NCBI GenBank assembly: GCA_021793375.1
Contig: JAJYSY010000003.1
Coordinates: forward strand, 18,181 to 82,180
From: Bacteroidota bacterium
GTDB lineage: Bacteria; Bacteroidota; Bacteroidia; Flavobacteriales; Flavobacteriaceae
DNA length: 64,000 bases
Direction: 5' to 3'
Below the pieces are notes generated by a model, which did not search any database, was not told where the DNA came from, and was given only the letters and a program-made list of their open reading frames with translations. The first letter of the stretch is position 1; each line of letters begins with the position of its first letter. Shown here in pieces: positions 34,911-43,145 of the stretch. The position numbers and the translations under genes were made by a program.

Positions 34911-35070
34911 TTTTAGTTCGTTTAAAACAGCTAACGAATATACGGAAAAAGTAATAGAGGAAAACTTCTAATTTTTAAAAATCTTATATTTTCAATCTAT
35001 TGTCACCATTTATTTCCCGCTCAAATTCCGGAAACCTAAACTCAAAACTTTTTATTTCAATTTTTATCCG

Positions 35071-35078
35071 TACTTTTG
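35071..35078 (+). promoter_or_regulatory. -7 promoter element of the mevalonate kinase gene
   Basis: TACTTTTG, 37 bases before the ATG at 35116. Confidence 0.55.
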
Positions 35079-35115
35079 TTTATTCTTATGTTTTGAAAAC
35101 TAACCGATTCAGCTT

Positions 35116-36054
35116 ATGAAAGGTCCTTTATTTTATTCAAAAATCCTCTTGTTTGGAGAATATGGAATCATTAAAGATTCTAAAGGTTTGTCCATTCCTT
35201 ACAACTCTTATAATGGAGCGCTTCAAATTGATGAGGAATTATCAGAAGAGCATCAAAAATCAAATGCTGGTTTAAAACGTTTTGCAGATTATTTAGCAAA
35301 ATTGGATTCTGATCAAATGATTGAGGTTTCTTTTGACATTAAACGTATGTATAAAGATATTGAAAAAGGACTTTATTTTGATAGCAGCATTCCGCAAGGT
35401 TATGGAATTGGCAGTAGCGGTGCTTTGGTGGCAGCGGTTTACGATAAATATGCGCAACATAAAATCACGGTTTTAGAAAATTTAACTCGCGAAAAACTTT
35501 TAAAACTTAAAAGTATTTTTGCCGAAATGGAAAGTTTTTTCCACGGACAATCCTCCGGTTTGGATCCTTTAAACAGTTATTTGAGTTTGCCGATTTTGAT
35601 CAATTCTAAAGAACATATCGAAATGGCGGGAATTCCGCTGCAAACAAAATCCGGAAAAGGAGGCGTTTTCTTATTAGATAGTGGAAGTGTTGGCGAAACT
35701 GCTCCTTTGGTAAATCTTTTTATGGAAAACCTGAAACAAGAAGGTTTTCGAAAAATGTTGAAAGACAAATTTGTAAAGCACACCGATGCTTGTGTGGAAG
35801 ATTTCTTGAAGGGAGATGTAAAATCTTTGTTTGGAAACTTAAAACAGCTTTCTCATACGGTTTTAAACAATTTTAAACCTATGATTCCCAAACAGTTTCA
35901 CCAATTATGGAAAAAAGGAATTGAAAGCAATGCATATTACCTCAAACTTTGTGGTTCCGGTGGTGGTGGTTATATTTTAGGGTTTACCCAAGATATGGAA
36001 AAAGCCAAAGCTGCCCTCAAAGATTATAAGCTTGAGGTGGTTTATAATTTCTAA
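35116..36054 (+). CDS. GHMP kinase, probable mevalonate kinase
   Basis: 312 residues of the GHMP kinase fold. GEYGI is at 14-18, the ATP loop PQGYGIGSSGALVAA at 93-107, and the third motif LCGSGGGGYILGF near 281-293. The sequence FFHGQSSGLDPLNSYLS holds the catalytic Asp in the place used by mevalonate kinases. Bacteroidota of this group make isoprenoids by the mevalonate route, and a prenyltransferase gene follows after 15 bases. Phosphomevalonate kinase or a related GHMP kinase is the main alternative. Confidence 0.8.
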   Translation: MKGPLFYSKILLFGEYGIIKDSKGLSIPYNSYNGALQIDEELSEEHQKSNAGLKRFADYLAKLDSDQMIEVSFDIKRMYKDIEKGLYFDSSIPQGYGIGSSGALVAAVYDKYAQHKITVLENLTREKLLKLKSIFAEMESFFHGQSSGLDPLNSYLSLPILINSKEHIEMAGIPLQTKSGKGGVFLLDSGSVGETAPLVNLFMENLKQEGFRKMLKDKFVKHTDACVEDFLKGDVKSLFGNLKQLSHTVLNNFKPMIPKQFHQLWKKGIESNAYYLKLCGSGGGGYILGFTQDMEKAKAALKDYKLEVVYNF

Positions 36055-36069
36055 AAGTTAATACTTCTG

Positions 36070-36987
36070 ATGTTATCAAGAAAAAACAAGCTCTTTTTGC
36101 TAAAATTAATGAGTTTGTTTTCTGTGGTGCGCGGCTACAACATCGCAATTCTTGTTTTGGCGCAATATTTGGCGGCAATTTATATTTTTGCGCCACAACG
36201 CCAAACCTCAACCGTTTTATTTGATCCTTATTTATTTTTAATTGTTTTAGCTTCTGCGTTATCTATTGCTTCAGGATATATTATCAACAATTTTTATGAT
36301 GCTGAAAAAGATTTGATCAATCGGCCGCACAAAAGTATTTTAGATAATTATATCAGTCAACGGTCTAAATTAACCACTTATTTTCTGCTTAATTTTTCTG
36401 CAGTTATTCTTGCCAGTGCCGTGTCTTTTAGAGCGGTAGCTTTTTTTGCGGTTTATATATTTCTGTTGTGGTTTTATTCGCACAAATTGAAAAAAATTCC
36501 TTTGTTAGGAAACATCACCGCAGCTTCTTTAGCTATTTTTCCTTTTTTCGGAATTTTTATTTATTACAAAAACTTCGATTGGATAATTTTTGTGCACGCT
36601 ACTTTTTTAATGTTGATTTTAGTAATCAGAGAATTGGTAAAAGATTTAGAAAACATCAAAGGAGATTTTACACAAAACTACCCTACTATTCCGGTGGTTT
36701 ATGGAGAAAAAGCAACTAAAATTATTATTAGTTTGGCTTTTTTGCTGACCATTGTTCCGGTGTATTTCCTCTTATCAGACAGGATGGAAGTGGGGTATAT
36801 GTTTTATTATTTTATGTTGAGTTTTGTCTTATTGACAATTTTCTTAATCCTGCTTTGGCAGTCTAAATCTCAACTGCATTATCGACTTTTACATCTCTTA
36901 TTAAGATTGATTTTGGTATTGGGTGTTTTCAGTATTATCTTGATTAATATAGATCATTTTTTAGAAAAGATTTCTTCTTATTTTTAA
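36070..36987 (+). CDS. UbiA-family prenyltransferase (geranylgeranylglycerol-phosphate geranylgeranyltransferase-like)
   Basis: 305-residue integral membrane prenyltransferase with about eight or nine membrane segments. Both Asp-rich metal sites of UbiA are present: NNFYDAEKD (73-81) and KDLENIKGD (191-199). Motifs resemble the archaeal-type enzymes that attach a second isoprenyl chain to prenylglycerol phosphate, the name usually given to this flavobacterial gene. It follows mevalonate kinase, so precursor supply and prenyl transfer are linked. The true acceptor (a glycerol lipid or a quinone ring) is not shown by sequence. Confidence 0.8.
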   Translation: MLSRKNKLFLLKLMSLFSVVRGYNIAILVLAQYLAAIYIFAPQRQTSTVLFDPYLFLIVLASALSIASGYIINNFYDAEKDLINRPHKSILDNYISQRSKLTTYFLLNFSAVILASAVSFRAVAFFAVYIFLLWFYSHKLKKIPLLGNITAASLAIFPFFGIFIYYKNFDWIIFVHATFLMLILVIRELVKDLENIKGDFTQNYPTIPVVYGEKATKIIISLAFLLTIVPVYFLLSDRMEVGYMFYYFMLSFVLLTIFLILLWQSKSQLHYRLLHLLLRLILVLGVFSIILINIDHFLEKISSYF

Positions 36988-36995
36988 TCATAAAT

Positions 36996-37041
36996 AAACC
37001 TTCAGCAATTATTTTAATCATTACTGAAGGTTTATTTTTTT
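36996..37041 (+). terminator. Terminator after the prenyltransferase gene
   Basis: AAACCTTCAG (36996-37005) pairs with CTGAAGGTTT (37024-37033), then ATTTTTTTT. Confidence 0.82.
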
Positions 37042-38207
37042 TAATGATCATGCCCGCCCAATCCTTTTTGTGCTTCTGCTAATAAATAATACGCATTATT
37101 ATAAGCAAACAGAGTGTTTTTAGGAATTTCTCTTAAAAACTGAATTGAGACCCAATCTTCATCTGTTGGATTTATTTTCACTTCTTCAGCAGAAAACTCC
37201 CAATCTCCTTGTGGATTTTCCACTCCTATAAAAGCATAATTTTTATCTTCTACTTCTACTATAGCAGATTCCGGTAAAGCGATTACAGGTTTTTTCTCTT
37301 TTCTGATTTTGGCTTTTACAAAAGTTCCGGGAAAAAGATTAAAGTCCGTATTTTCTATTTTTGCTAACACTTGAATTGTTTTAGAAGTAGAATTGAAAGC
37401 TTTTCCTACAGCATACACTACAGCTTCTACTTCTTGCTCAGCTGCAGAAAGAAGTTTTAAACTTACTTCTTGTCCTGCTGAAATCTGAGCAGCTTCTTTT
37501 TCATAAACTTTTAATTCAGCATAAATATCTTTAGGGTTTATCAATTCAAACATCGCAGTTTGTGGTTCGATGAATTGTCCGGTTCTGATATTGATTTCTT
37601 GAATAAATCCATTTATAGGACTAACCACCGGGATTTCTTCATGAATTTTTCCGTTTGCTATAGATTTAGGATTTAAATTTAATAATCGAAGTTTTGCTTC
37701 TAATCCTTTGGATTGTTCTTTTGCAGAAGTATATTTCTCTTTTGCTTGTTGAAAAATCATTCCGGCAGCTACACCTTCTTCATACAGTTTTTTTTGTCTG
37801 TTGAATTCTTTTTCTAAATAATTGAGTTCATTTTTTACTTTGCTGTATTCCGTTTGTAAGCTGATTAAATCCGGATGAGAAAGATAAGCCAAGACTTGAT
37901 TTTCTTTAACTTCTTCTCCTTCTCCAACAGTTATTTTACGGATGTTTGCTCCCAAAATACTGGTGATTATTGCTTGATTTTGAGGCGGAACTTTTAAAGT
38001 TCCGTTTACTTCTACGGCAGCTCCCAAATTTCGTTGTTTTAACGTATCTGTTTTAATGGCTAAAGCTGCTGCTTGAACAGCAGAAATATGAATATTCTCT
38101 AATACTTCTGTATGATTTTCTTCTTCATGATGCTCATTTTCTGCTTTGTTTTCTTGACAAGAAACTAAAAGAAAAAGAGGAATTATAATATAAATTAATG
38201 ATTTCAT
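37041..38207 (-). CDS. CzcB-type periplasmic adaptor of an RND metal efflux pump
   Basis: 388-residue membrane fusion protein. A lipoprotein signal ends in LLVSC with lipidated C17, followed by a His/Glu-rich stretch (24-33) suited to metal binding. The lipoyl halves (about 65-105 and 190-225), a helical hairpin (about 110-185), the beta-barrel domain (230-310) and the membrane-proximal domain are in the usual order. The C-terminus ends in GGHDH. It is the last gene of the czc-like unit, 10 bases after the fused pump gene. Confidence 0.9.
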   Translation of the reverse strand: MKSLIYIIIPLFLLVSCQENKAENEHHEEENHTEVLENIHISAVQAAALAIKTDTLKQRNLGAAVEVNGTLKVPPQNQAIITSILGANIRKITVGEGEEVKENQVLAYLSHPDLISLQTEYSKVKNELNYLEKEFNRQKKLYEEGVAAGMIFQQAKEKYTSAKEQSKGLEAKLRLLNLNPKSIANGKIHEEIPVVSPINGFIQEINIRTGQFIEPQTAMFELINPKDIYAELKVYEKEAAQISAGQEVSLKLLSAAEQEVEAVVYAVGKAFNSTSKTIQVLAKIENTDFNLFPGTFVKAKIRKEKKPVIALPESAIVEVEDKNYAFIGVENPQGDWEFSAEEVKINPTDEDWVSIQFLREIPKNTLFAYNNAYYLLAEAQKGLGGHDH

Positions 38208-38217
38208 GATTTTCTAA

Positions 38218-41200
38218 TTAATTGTTTTCAAAATATTGTGTTGCTATAACTGCTAATAGGTAATTCTCTAAGCTTTCTAATGCTGCTAATCTGGTTTGAA
38301 CAGCTTGAGAAAGAATTTGGCTGAAAGTTGTTTGCCCAATAGCTCCTTCTTGATAAGCCAATAAAGCACCTTCTTCTTGTTCTATTGCTAAAGGCAATGC
38401 TTCTTCTTTATAAAAAGAATAAGCTTTTTTCCATTTTTCTAAATCTCGAATTGTTTTTTGATATTCTACTTCTAAGCTTTTTCTTTTAAAATTTTCTTCA
38501 TTTTCAACTATTTCTTGAGCAATGAATTTTTTACGTTTTTCAGCTTTAGAATTCCCTGAAAATAAAGGAACAGAAACCCCGGCTTGGTAAGAGAAATATC
38601 CATTATCTCCTGCTAATCTTTGTATTCCGTATTCCACATTAAATTTGGGTAATCGCTCCGATCTGGATTGTTGATATTCTGCTTTTACTTGAGCAATTTT
38701 TGTTTCTATTTTTCTTAACTCAGGGTGATTTTCTATAGAAATATTTGGTGTTATTTCTTCTAAAAAATGTAATTCTGAAGAAACTTCATATCTCGAATCT
38801 GCAGAAAACCATAAATTGAGTTTATCTAATTCAAGCTGATATTCTTCAAAAGCTTGTTCTCTTTTTAAGTTTGCTTCTAAAGATTCTTTTTTGGCTTCAT
38901 TATAAGCTAATCGAGAAATAAGTTCTACTTCATAATTCAAATGAGCAGCATTTTTATATTCTTTATAAATAGAATCCAATTTTTGGTAAAGCCGGTATTC
39001 TTGTCTTTTCACAAAAGCGTGCGTCCAAGCTTTTTTGACTTCCTGTTCTACTTCTAAAACAGTTAAGTCTTTTTGAGCAAGTGCTGCTTCTATCTTAGCT
39101 TGATGTGTTTTCTTTTTGGCAGAAATTCCTAATAAATCAATGTTTTGTTGACCTATTCCTACAAGTGTATAAATTCCTGTATTATTTTTTATTTCTTCTC
39201 CTCCGGTAAATATTTCTGTTTCTCCAAAATCCCAAATATTACTTTTTTGGACTTTTTCCTGTTCTATTTTTAATTCGCTATTTTTTAATAAATAATGGTT
39301 TTCTTTAGCGTATTTCACCGCTTCTTCCATATTTATTTCTTTCGGATTTTCTTGAGCAGAAGTTGAAAAACCTATAAATAATCCGATAAATAACAAAGCT
39401 AATTTTGGTTGAACATTAAGTTTAGGTTTACTTTTACTCTCCAACCATTTATATAAAACAGGCAATACAAACAGCGTTAACAGCGTAGCTGAAAAAAGAC
39501 CTCCAATTACTACTGTTGCCAATGGACGCTGCACCTCTGCTCCTGCAGAAGTTGAAATTGCCATAGGCAAAAATCCAAAAATATCTACTAAAGCTGTCAG
39601 TAAAATTGGGCGAACTCTCCTAACGGATCCGGTGATAATTCTTTGATTTAAATCGGTTACTCCTTCTTCTTTAAGTTCGTTTAATCCGGTGAGTAAAACC
39701 AATCCGTTCATCACAGCAACGCCAAAAAGAACAATAAATCCTACTCCTGCAGAAATGCTGAAATCCATTCCTCTTAACCAAAGGGCAAAAACCCCTCCGA
39801 TTACAGACATTGGAATTGCCAGATAAATGATAGCTGTTTCTTTAAATGATTTTAATGCAAAATAAATCAACATAAAGATTAAAATTAAAGCTGCCGGAAC
39901 AACTACTTTTAATTGATTTTTTGCGTTTTCATAATTCTCAAAAGTTCCACCATAATTGAGGTAATATCCCGGTGGAAGTTTGAGCTCTTTTAATTTATTC
40001 TGAATATCATCTACCACAGATTTTACATCTCTATTTCTGATATTTATACCAACATAAGTTCTTCTGTTGGTGTTTTCTCTACTGATTTGCATTGGTGCAG
40101 ATTGATATCCTACGCTTGCCAATTCTTTTAAAGGAATTGAATTTCCATCGGAAGTAGCTACATAAAGATTTTCTAAATCAGAGAGATCTTTTCTGTTTTC
40201 TTCTGATAACCTCACCATTAAATCAAAACGTTTTTCTCCTTCAAAAATAACTCCGGCTTGTCCTCCTGCAAAAGCAGTTTGAATCATTTTATTTACAGAA
40301 GCTATATCTACTCCATATTTTGCCAGTTTATTTCTGTCATATTCAATATTTATTTGTGGTAATCCGCTGGTGGCCTCAACACTCATGTCTCCAATTCCTT
40401 CTACATCAGCAATTAACTTTTCTATTTCCTGAGCTTTTTCAGCTAAAATATTGAGATCTTCTCCAAATATTTTGATAGCAACATCTTCTCTAACTCCGGT
40501 GAGTAATTCATTAAATCTCATTTCTATAGGTTGAGTAAACTCATAAGAAACTCCGGGTAAAATACTGACAGCTTCTTTCATTTTCTCAATTAATTCTTCT
40601 TTACTTTTAGCAGAAACCCACTCTTTTTCAGGTTTTAATCTTACAATAACATCTGCTAAATCCATTGGCATGGGGTCTGTAGGCACATCGGCAACACCAA
40701 TACGACTGACAATTTCTTCTACTTCAGGAAATTGTTCGATTACGATTTTTTCTATTTTTGTGGTGGTTTCCACAGCTTCTGTCAAAGAACTTCCAGGTTT
40801 TAATATGGCGTGAAAAGCAATATCTCCTTCATCTAATTGCGGAATAAATTCTCCTCCTAAACGAGAAAAAACTGCTAAAGAAATTCCTAAAACAACTACT
40901 GCTCCAATAATTAATATTTTTCCTTTTTCTAAAGCTTTGATAAGTAGTTTTTTATAGAAATTTTCTACTTTATAAATAATCTTATCTCCAAAACTCTTTT
41001 TTGGGGTTTTTGGAATTCTGATGAATAAAGCTGAAACAGCAGGAATATAAGTCAAACAAAGAATCATTGCTCCCAACATGGCAAATACAAAAGTTAATGC
41101 CATGGGTTTAAACATTTTACCTTCAATTCCTTCTAACAGCAATATTGGAATGAACACAATAATAATGATGAGTTGCCCGAAAAAAGCCGGATTCATCATT

Positions 41201-42531
41201 TTTTTAGCTGAGTTTAAAGTAATTTTATCTCGTAATTTTTGGGTGTCTGTTGTTTTTTTCTTTTGATTTACAAAGAGTTTAAAAACAGTGGCTTCTACAA
41301 TAATAACTGCTCCATCTACAATTATTCCAAAATCTAAAGCTCCCAAACTCATCAGGTTTGCCCACACATCAAAGATATGCATCATTATAAATGCAAAAAG
41401 TAAAGAAAGTGGAATTGCCGAAGCAACTATCAAACCTCCTCTCCAGTTTCCTAAAAATAAAACAAGAATGAAAATAACTATCAGTCCTCCTTCTATTAAG
41501 TTTTTGGCTATGGTGTTTGTTGTTTTATCAATCAGCTCGCTTCTATCAATAAAGGGTTTAAGCTTAACGCCTTCAGGTAAAGAGTTTTCTATTTGAATCA
41601 TTCTTTCTTTTACCAAATCTATCACCTCATGAGAGTTTGCTCCTTTCAGCATTAAAATCATTCCGCCAACAGCTTCTCCTGTTCCATTTTTTGTCAACGC
41701 TCCATATCTGGTTGCTTTTCCTTCATCAACCTGAGCTACATCTTGAATGGTAATAGGATTTCCTCCTACATTTTTAATGACAATTTGCTTGAGGTCTTTG
41801 GTGTTTTTGGCCAATCCTTCTCCTCTTATAAAGTAAGCTTGATGATTTTTTTCTATATAAGCCCCTCCTGTATTTTGATTGTTTTTTTCTAAAGCTTCAA
41901 ACACTTCTGAAAGCGTAATTCCTAAAGCATTGATTTGATCAGGATTTACAGCTACTTCATATTGTTTAATATTTCCTCCAAAAGAATTGACTTCTACTAC
42001 TCCGGGAACCAATGCCATTTGACGACTAACAATCCAATTTTGGATTTCTCTTAGTTCTGTCAAAGAATATGTTTTATTTGAAGTTGAATCTACTTCAAGT
42101 GTAAATTGATAAATCTCTCCTAATCCTGTAGTAATTGGTCCCATTTCAGGTTTTCCAAATCCTTGAGGAATTTGATCTTCTATATCTGCTAATTTTTCTG
42201 ATACCAATTGGCGTGGTAAATATGTTCCTGCCTTATCTTTAAATACAACAGTTACAACAGATAATCCAAATCTGGATATAGATCTGATGTGTTCTACTTC
42301 CGGAAGATTGCTCATGGCTAATTCTACCGGAAAAGTTACAAATTGCTCAATATCTTCTGTACTGAGATTTGGTGCTTGTGTGATTATTTGTACTTGGTTG
42401 TCCGTGATATCCGGCGTTGCATCTATAGGTACTTTTTGCATACTCCAAATTCCTAAACCAATCCAAGCGATGATGAACAACCCGATAATAAATTTATTTC
42501 GGATTGAAAATTCGATGATTTTGTTTAACAT
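38218..42531 (-). CDS. CzcA-type heavy-metal RND pump fused to a CzcC/TolC-type outer membrane factor
   Basis: 1437 residues, where a CzcA alone has about 1040. Residues 1-1040 are a complete RND pump with 12 membrane segments. The metal-export site in TM4 reads DFGIIVDGAVIIVEA, giving D400, D406 and E413, the pattern of Zn/Co/Cd (CzcA) rather than Cu/Ag pumps; the usual VEN is VEA here. Residues 1044-1060 are a second hydrophobic segment with a signal-peptidase-like end (STSAQ). Residues about 1065-1437 are an outer membrane efflux protein with two coiled-coil halves and NHPELRKIETKIAQ. Thus one reading frame encodes both membrane components of the tripartite pump. The adaptor gene follows. 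Confidence 0.93.
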   Translation of the reverse strand: MLNKIIEFSIRNKFIIGLFIIAWIGLGIWSMQKVPIDATPDITDNQVQIITQAPNLSTEDIEQFVTFPVELAMSNLPEVEHIRSISRFGLSVVTVVFKDKAGTYLPRQLVSEKLADIEDQIPQGFGKPEMGPITTGLGEIYQFTLEVDSTSNKTYSLTELREIQNWIVSRQMALVPGVVEVNSFGGNIKQYEVAVNPDQINALGITLSEVFEALEKNNQNTGGAYIEKNHQAYFIRGEGLAKNTKDLKQIVIKNVGGNPITIQDVAQVDEGKATRYGALTKNGTGEAVGGMILMLKGANSHEVIDLVKERMIQIENSLPEGVKLKPFIDRSELIDKTTNTIAKNLIEGGLIVIFILVLFLGNWRGGLIVASAIPLSLLFAFIMMHIFDVWANLMSLGALDFGIIVDGAVIIVEATVFKLFVNQKKKTTDTQKLRDKITLNSAKKMMNPAFFGQLIIIIVFIPILLLEGIEGKMFKPMALTFVFAMLGAMILCLTYIPAVSALFIRIPKTPKKSFGDKIIYKVENFYKKLLIKALEKGKILIIGAVVVLGISLAVFSRLGGEFIPQLDEGDIAFHAILKPGSSLTEAVETTTKIEKIVIEQFPEVEEIVSRIGVADVPTDPMPMDLADVIVRLKPEKEWVSAKSKEELIEKMKEAVSILPGVSYEFTQPIEMRFNELLTGVREDVAIKIFGEDLNILAEKAQEIEKLIADVEGIGDMSVEATSGLPQINIEYDRNKLAKYGVDIASVNKMIQTAFAGGQAGVIFEGEKRFDLMVRLSEENRKDLSDLENLYVATSDGNSIPLKELASVGYQSAPMQISRENTNRRTYVGINIRNRDVKSVVDDIQNKLKELKLPPGYYLNYGGTFENYENAKNQLKVVVPAALILIFMLIYFALKSFKETAIIYLAIPMSVIGGVFALWLRGMDFSISAGVGFIVLFGVAVMNGLVLLTGLNELKEEGVTDLNQRIITGSVRRVRPILLTALVDIFGFLPMAISTSAGAEVQRPLATVVIGGLFSATLLTLFVLPVLYKWLESKSKPKLNVQPKLALLFIGLFIGFSTSAQENPKEINMEEAVKYAKENHYLLKNSELKIEQEKVQKSNIWDFGETEIFTGGEEIKNNTGIYTLVGIGQQNIDLLGISAKKKTHQAKIEAALAQKDLTVLEVEQEVKKAWTHAFVKRQEYRLYQKLDSIYKEYKNAAHLNYEVELISRLAYNEAKKESLEANLKREQAFEEYQLELDKLNLWFSADSRYEVSSELHFLEEITPNISIENHPELRKIETKIAQVKAEYQQSRSERLPKFNVEYGIQRLAGDNGYFSYQAGVSVPLFSGNSKAEKRKKFIAQEIVENEENFKRKSLEVEYQKTIRDLEKWKKAYSFYKEEALPLAIEQEEGALLAYQEGAIGQTTFSQILSQAVQTRLAALESLENYLLAVIATQYFENN

Positions 42532-42575
42532 TAATAAAGTTTAATTCAGTGAATATTTTAGGTGAAAATGAATAG

Positions 42576-42699
42576 AAAACACCAAACTAAATTTCATAAA
42601 CAATCCATATATCTATAGCTTCTAAAACGATTTCTATAAATATATTTCTTATTTAAAAACAAGTTTTAAACCCTCTTAAAATGAGGTGTTTGGTGTTTT
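42576..42699 (-). promoter_or_regulatory. Leader with long-range inverted repeat before the czcA-czcC gene
   Basis: Perfect 12-bp arms AAAACACCAAAC (42576-42587) and GTTTGGTGTTTT (42688-42699), 100 bases apart. The distal arm can instead pair locally with the CCCTC stretch at 42671-42675 (hairpin ending in GAGG at 42683-42686). The two structures exclude each other. Lies between the DUF6660 gene and the pump gene. Confidence 0.45.
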
Positions 42700-42712
42700 A
42701 AAAAAATCTGAA

Positions 42713-43018
42713 TTAAACTCGTGGAGGTTTGAATAAGGATTGATAAATATCTTTCCCATCTTGATTATTATAGGAAAAATAAGCGGTAGAAATTTCTTTT
42801 TTAAGTGGTTTTTCTATTACAACACTTTCAAATTCTGTCACTTGAACTTGACAACATTGGCAAGCACAAAAAGGAGAGCAATAATCTTGAGTAGAAGAGT
42901 GTGCCCTGTCAATTTTTGAAATGGTTTCTGTTTTCGTTTTATCAATAAATATATCTGTACAAGGAATAGCAGCTAATCCTAAAACAAAAATAGAGATTAT
43001 GAAAACAAATATTTTCAA
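42713..43018 (-). CDS. DUF6660-like small Cys-rich secreted protein
   Basis: 101 residues with an N-terminal signal segment (MKIFVFIISIFVLGLAAIPC). The mature part has a cysteine cluster, CSPFCACQCC (C47, C51, C53, C55, C56), and ends in SLFKPPRV. This matches small proteins named DUF6660 that I know beside czc or cus pump genes in Flavobacteriia. The cysteines suggest metal binding in the periplasm, but this is inference. First gene of the metal-efflux unit, with a promoter at 43038-43045. Confidence 0.78.
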   Translation of the reverse strand: MKIFVFIISIFVLGLAAIPCTDIFIDKTKTETISKIDRAHSSTQDYCSPFCACQCCQVQVTEFESVVIEKPLKKEISTAYFSYNNQDGKDIYQSLFKPPRV

Positions 43019-43037
43019 GTGAAAAATAATTTATCAG

Positions 43038-43045
43038 CAAAAATA
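43038..43045 (-). promoter_or_regulatory. -7 promoter element of the metal-efflux unit
   Basis: TATTTTTG on the minus strand, 19 bases before the DUF6660-like ATG. Confidence 0.5.
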
Positions 43046-43145
43046 CTAAATTTACTACTAATGGTATATTTAATTATTTCATAAATCATAAAAACCTCAT
43101 CATTTTTTAAGCTGATAAGGTTTTATAATTAATTTTAAATCGATT

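Noticed and set aside
42287..42544. Reading frames opposite czcA (also 41288-41596, 41078-41266)
   Set aside because: They are shadows of a strongly supported gene on the other strand and lack family motifs.
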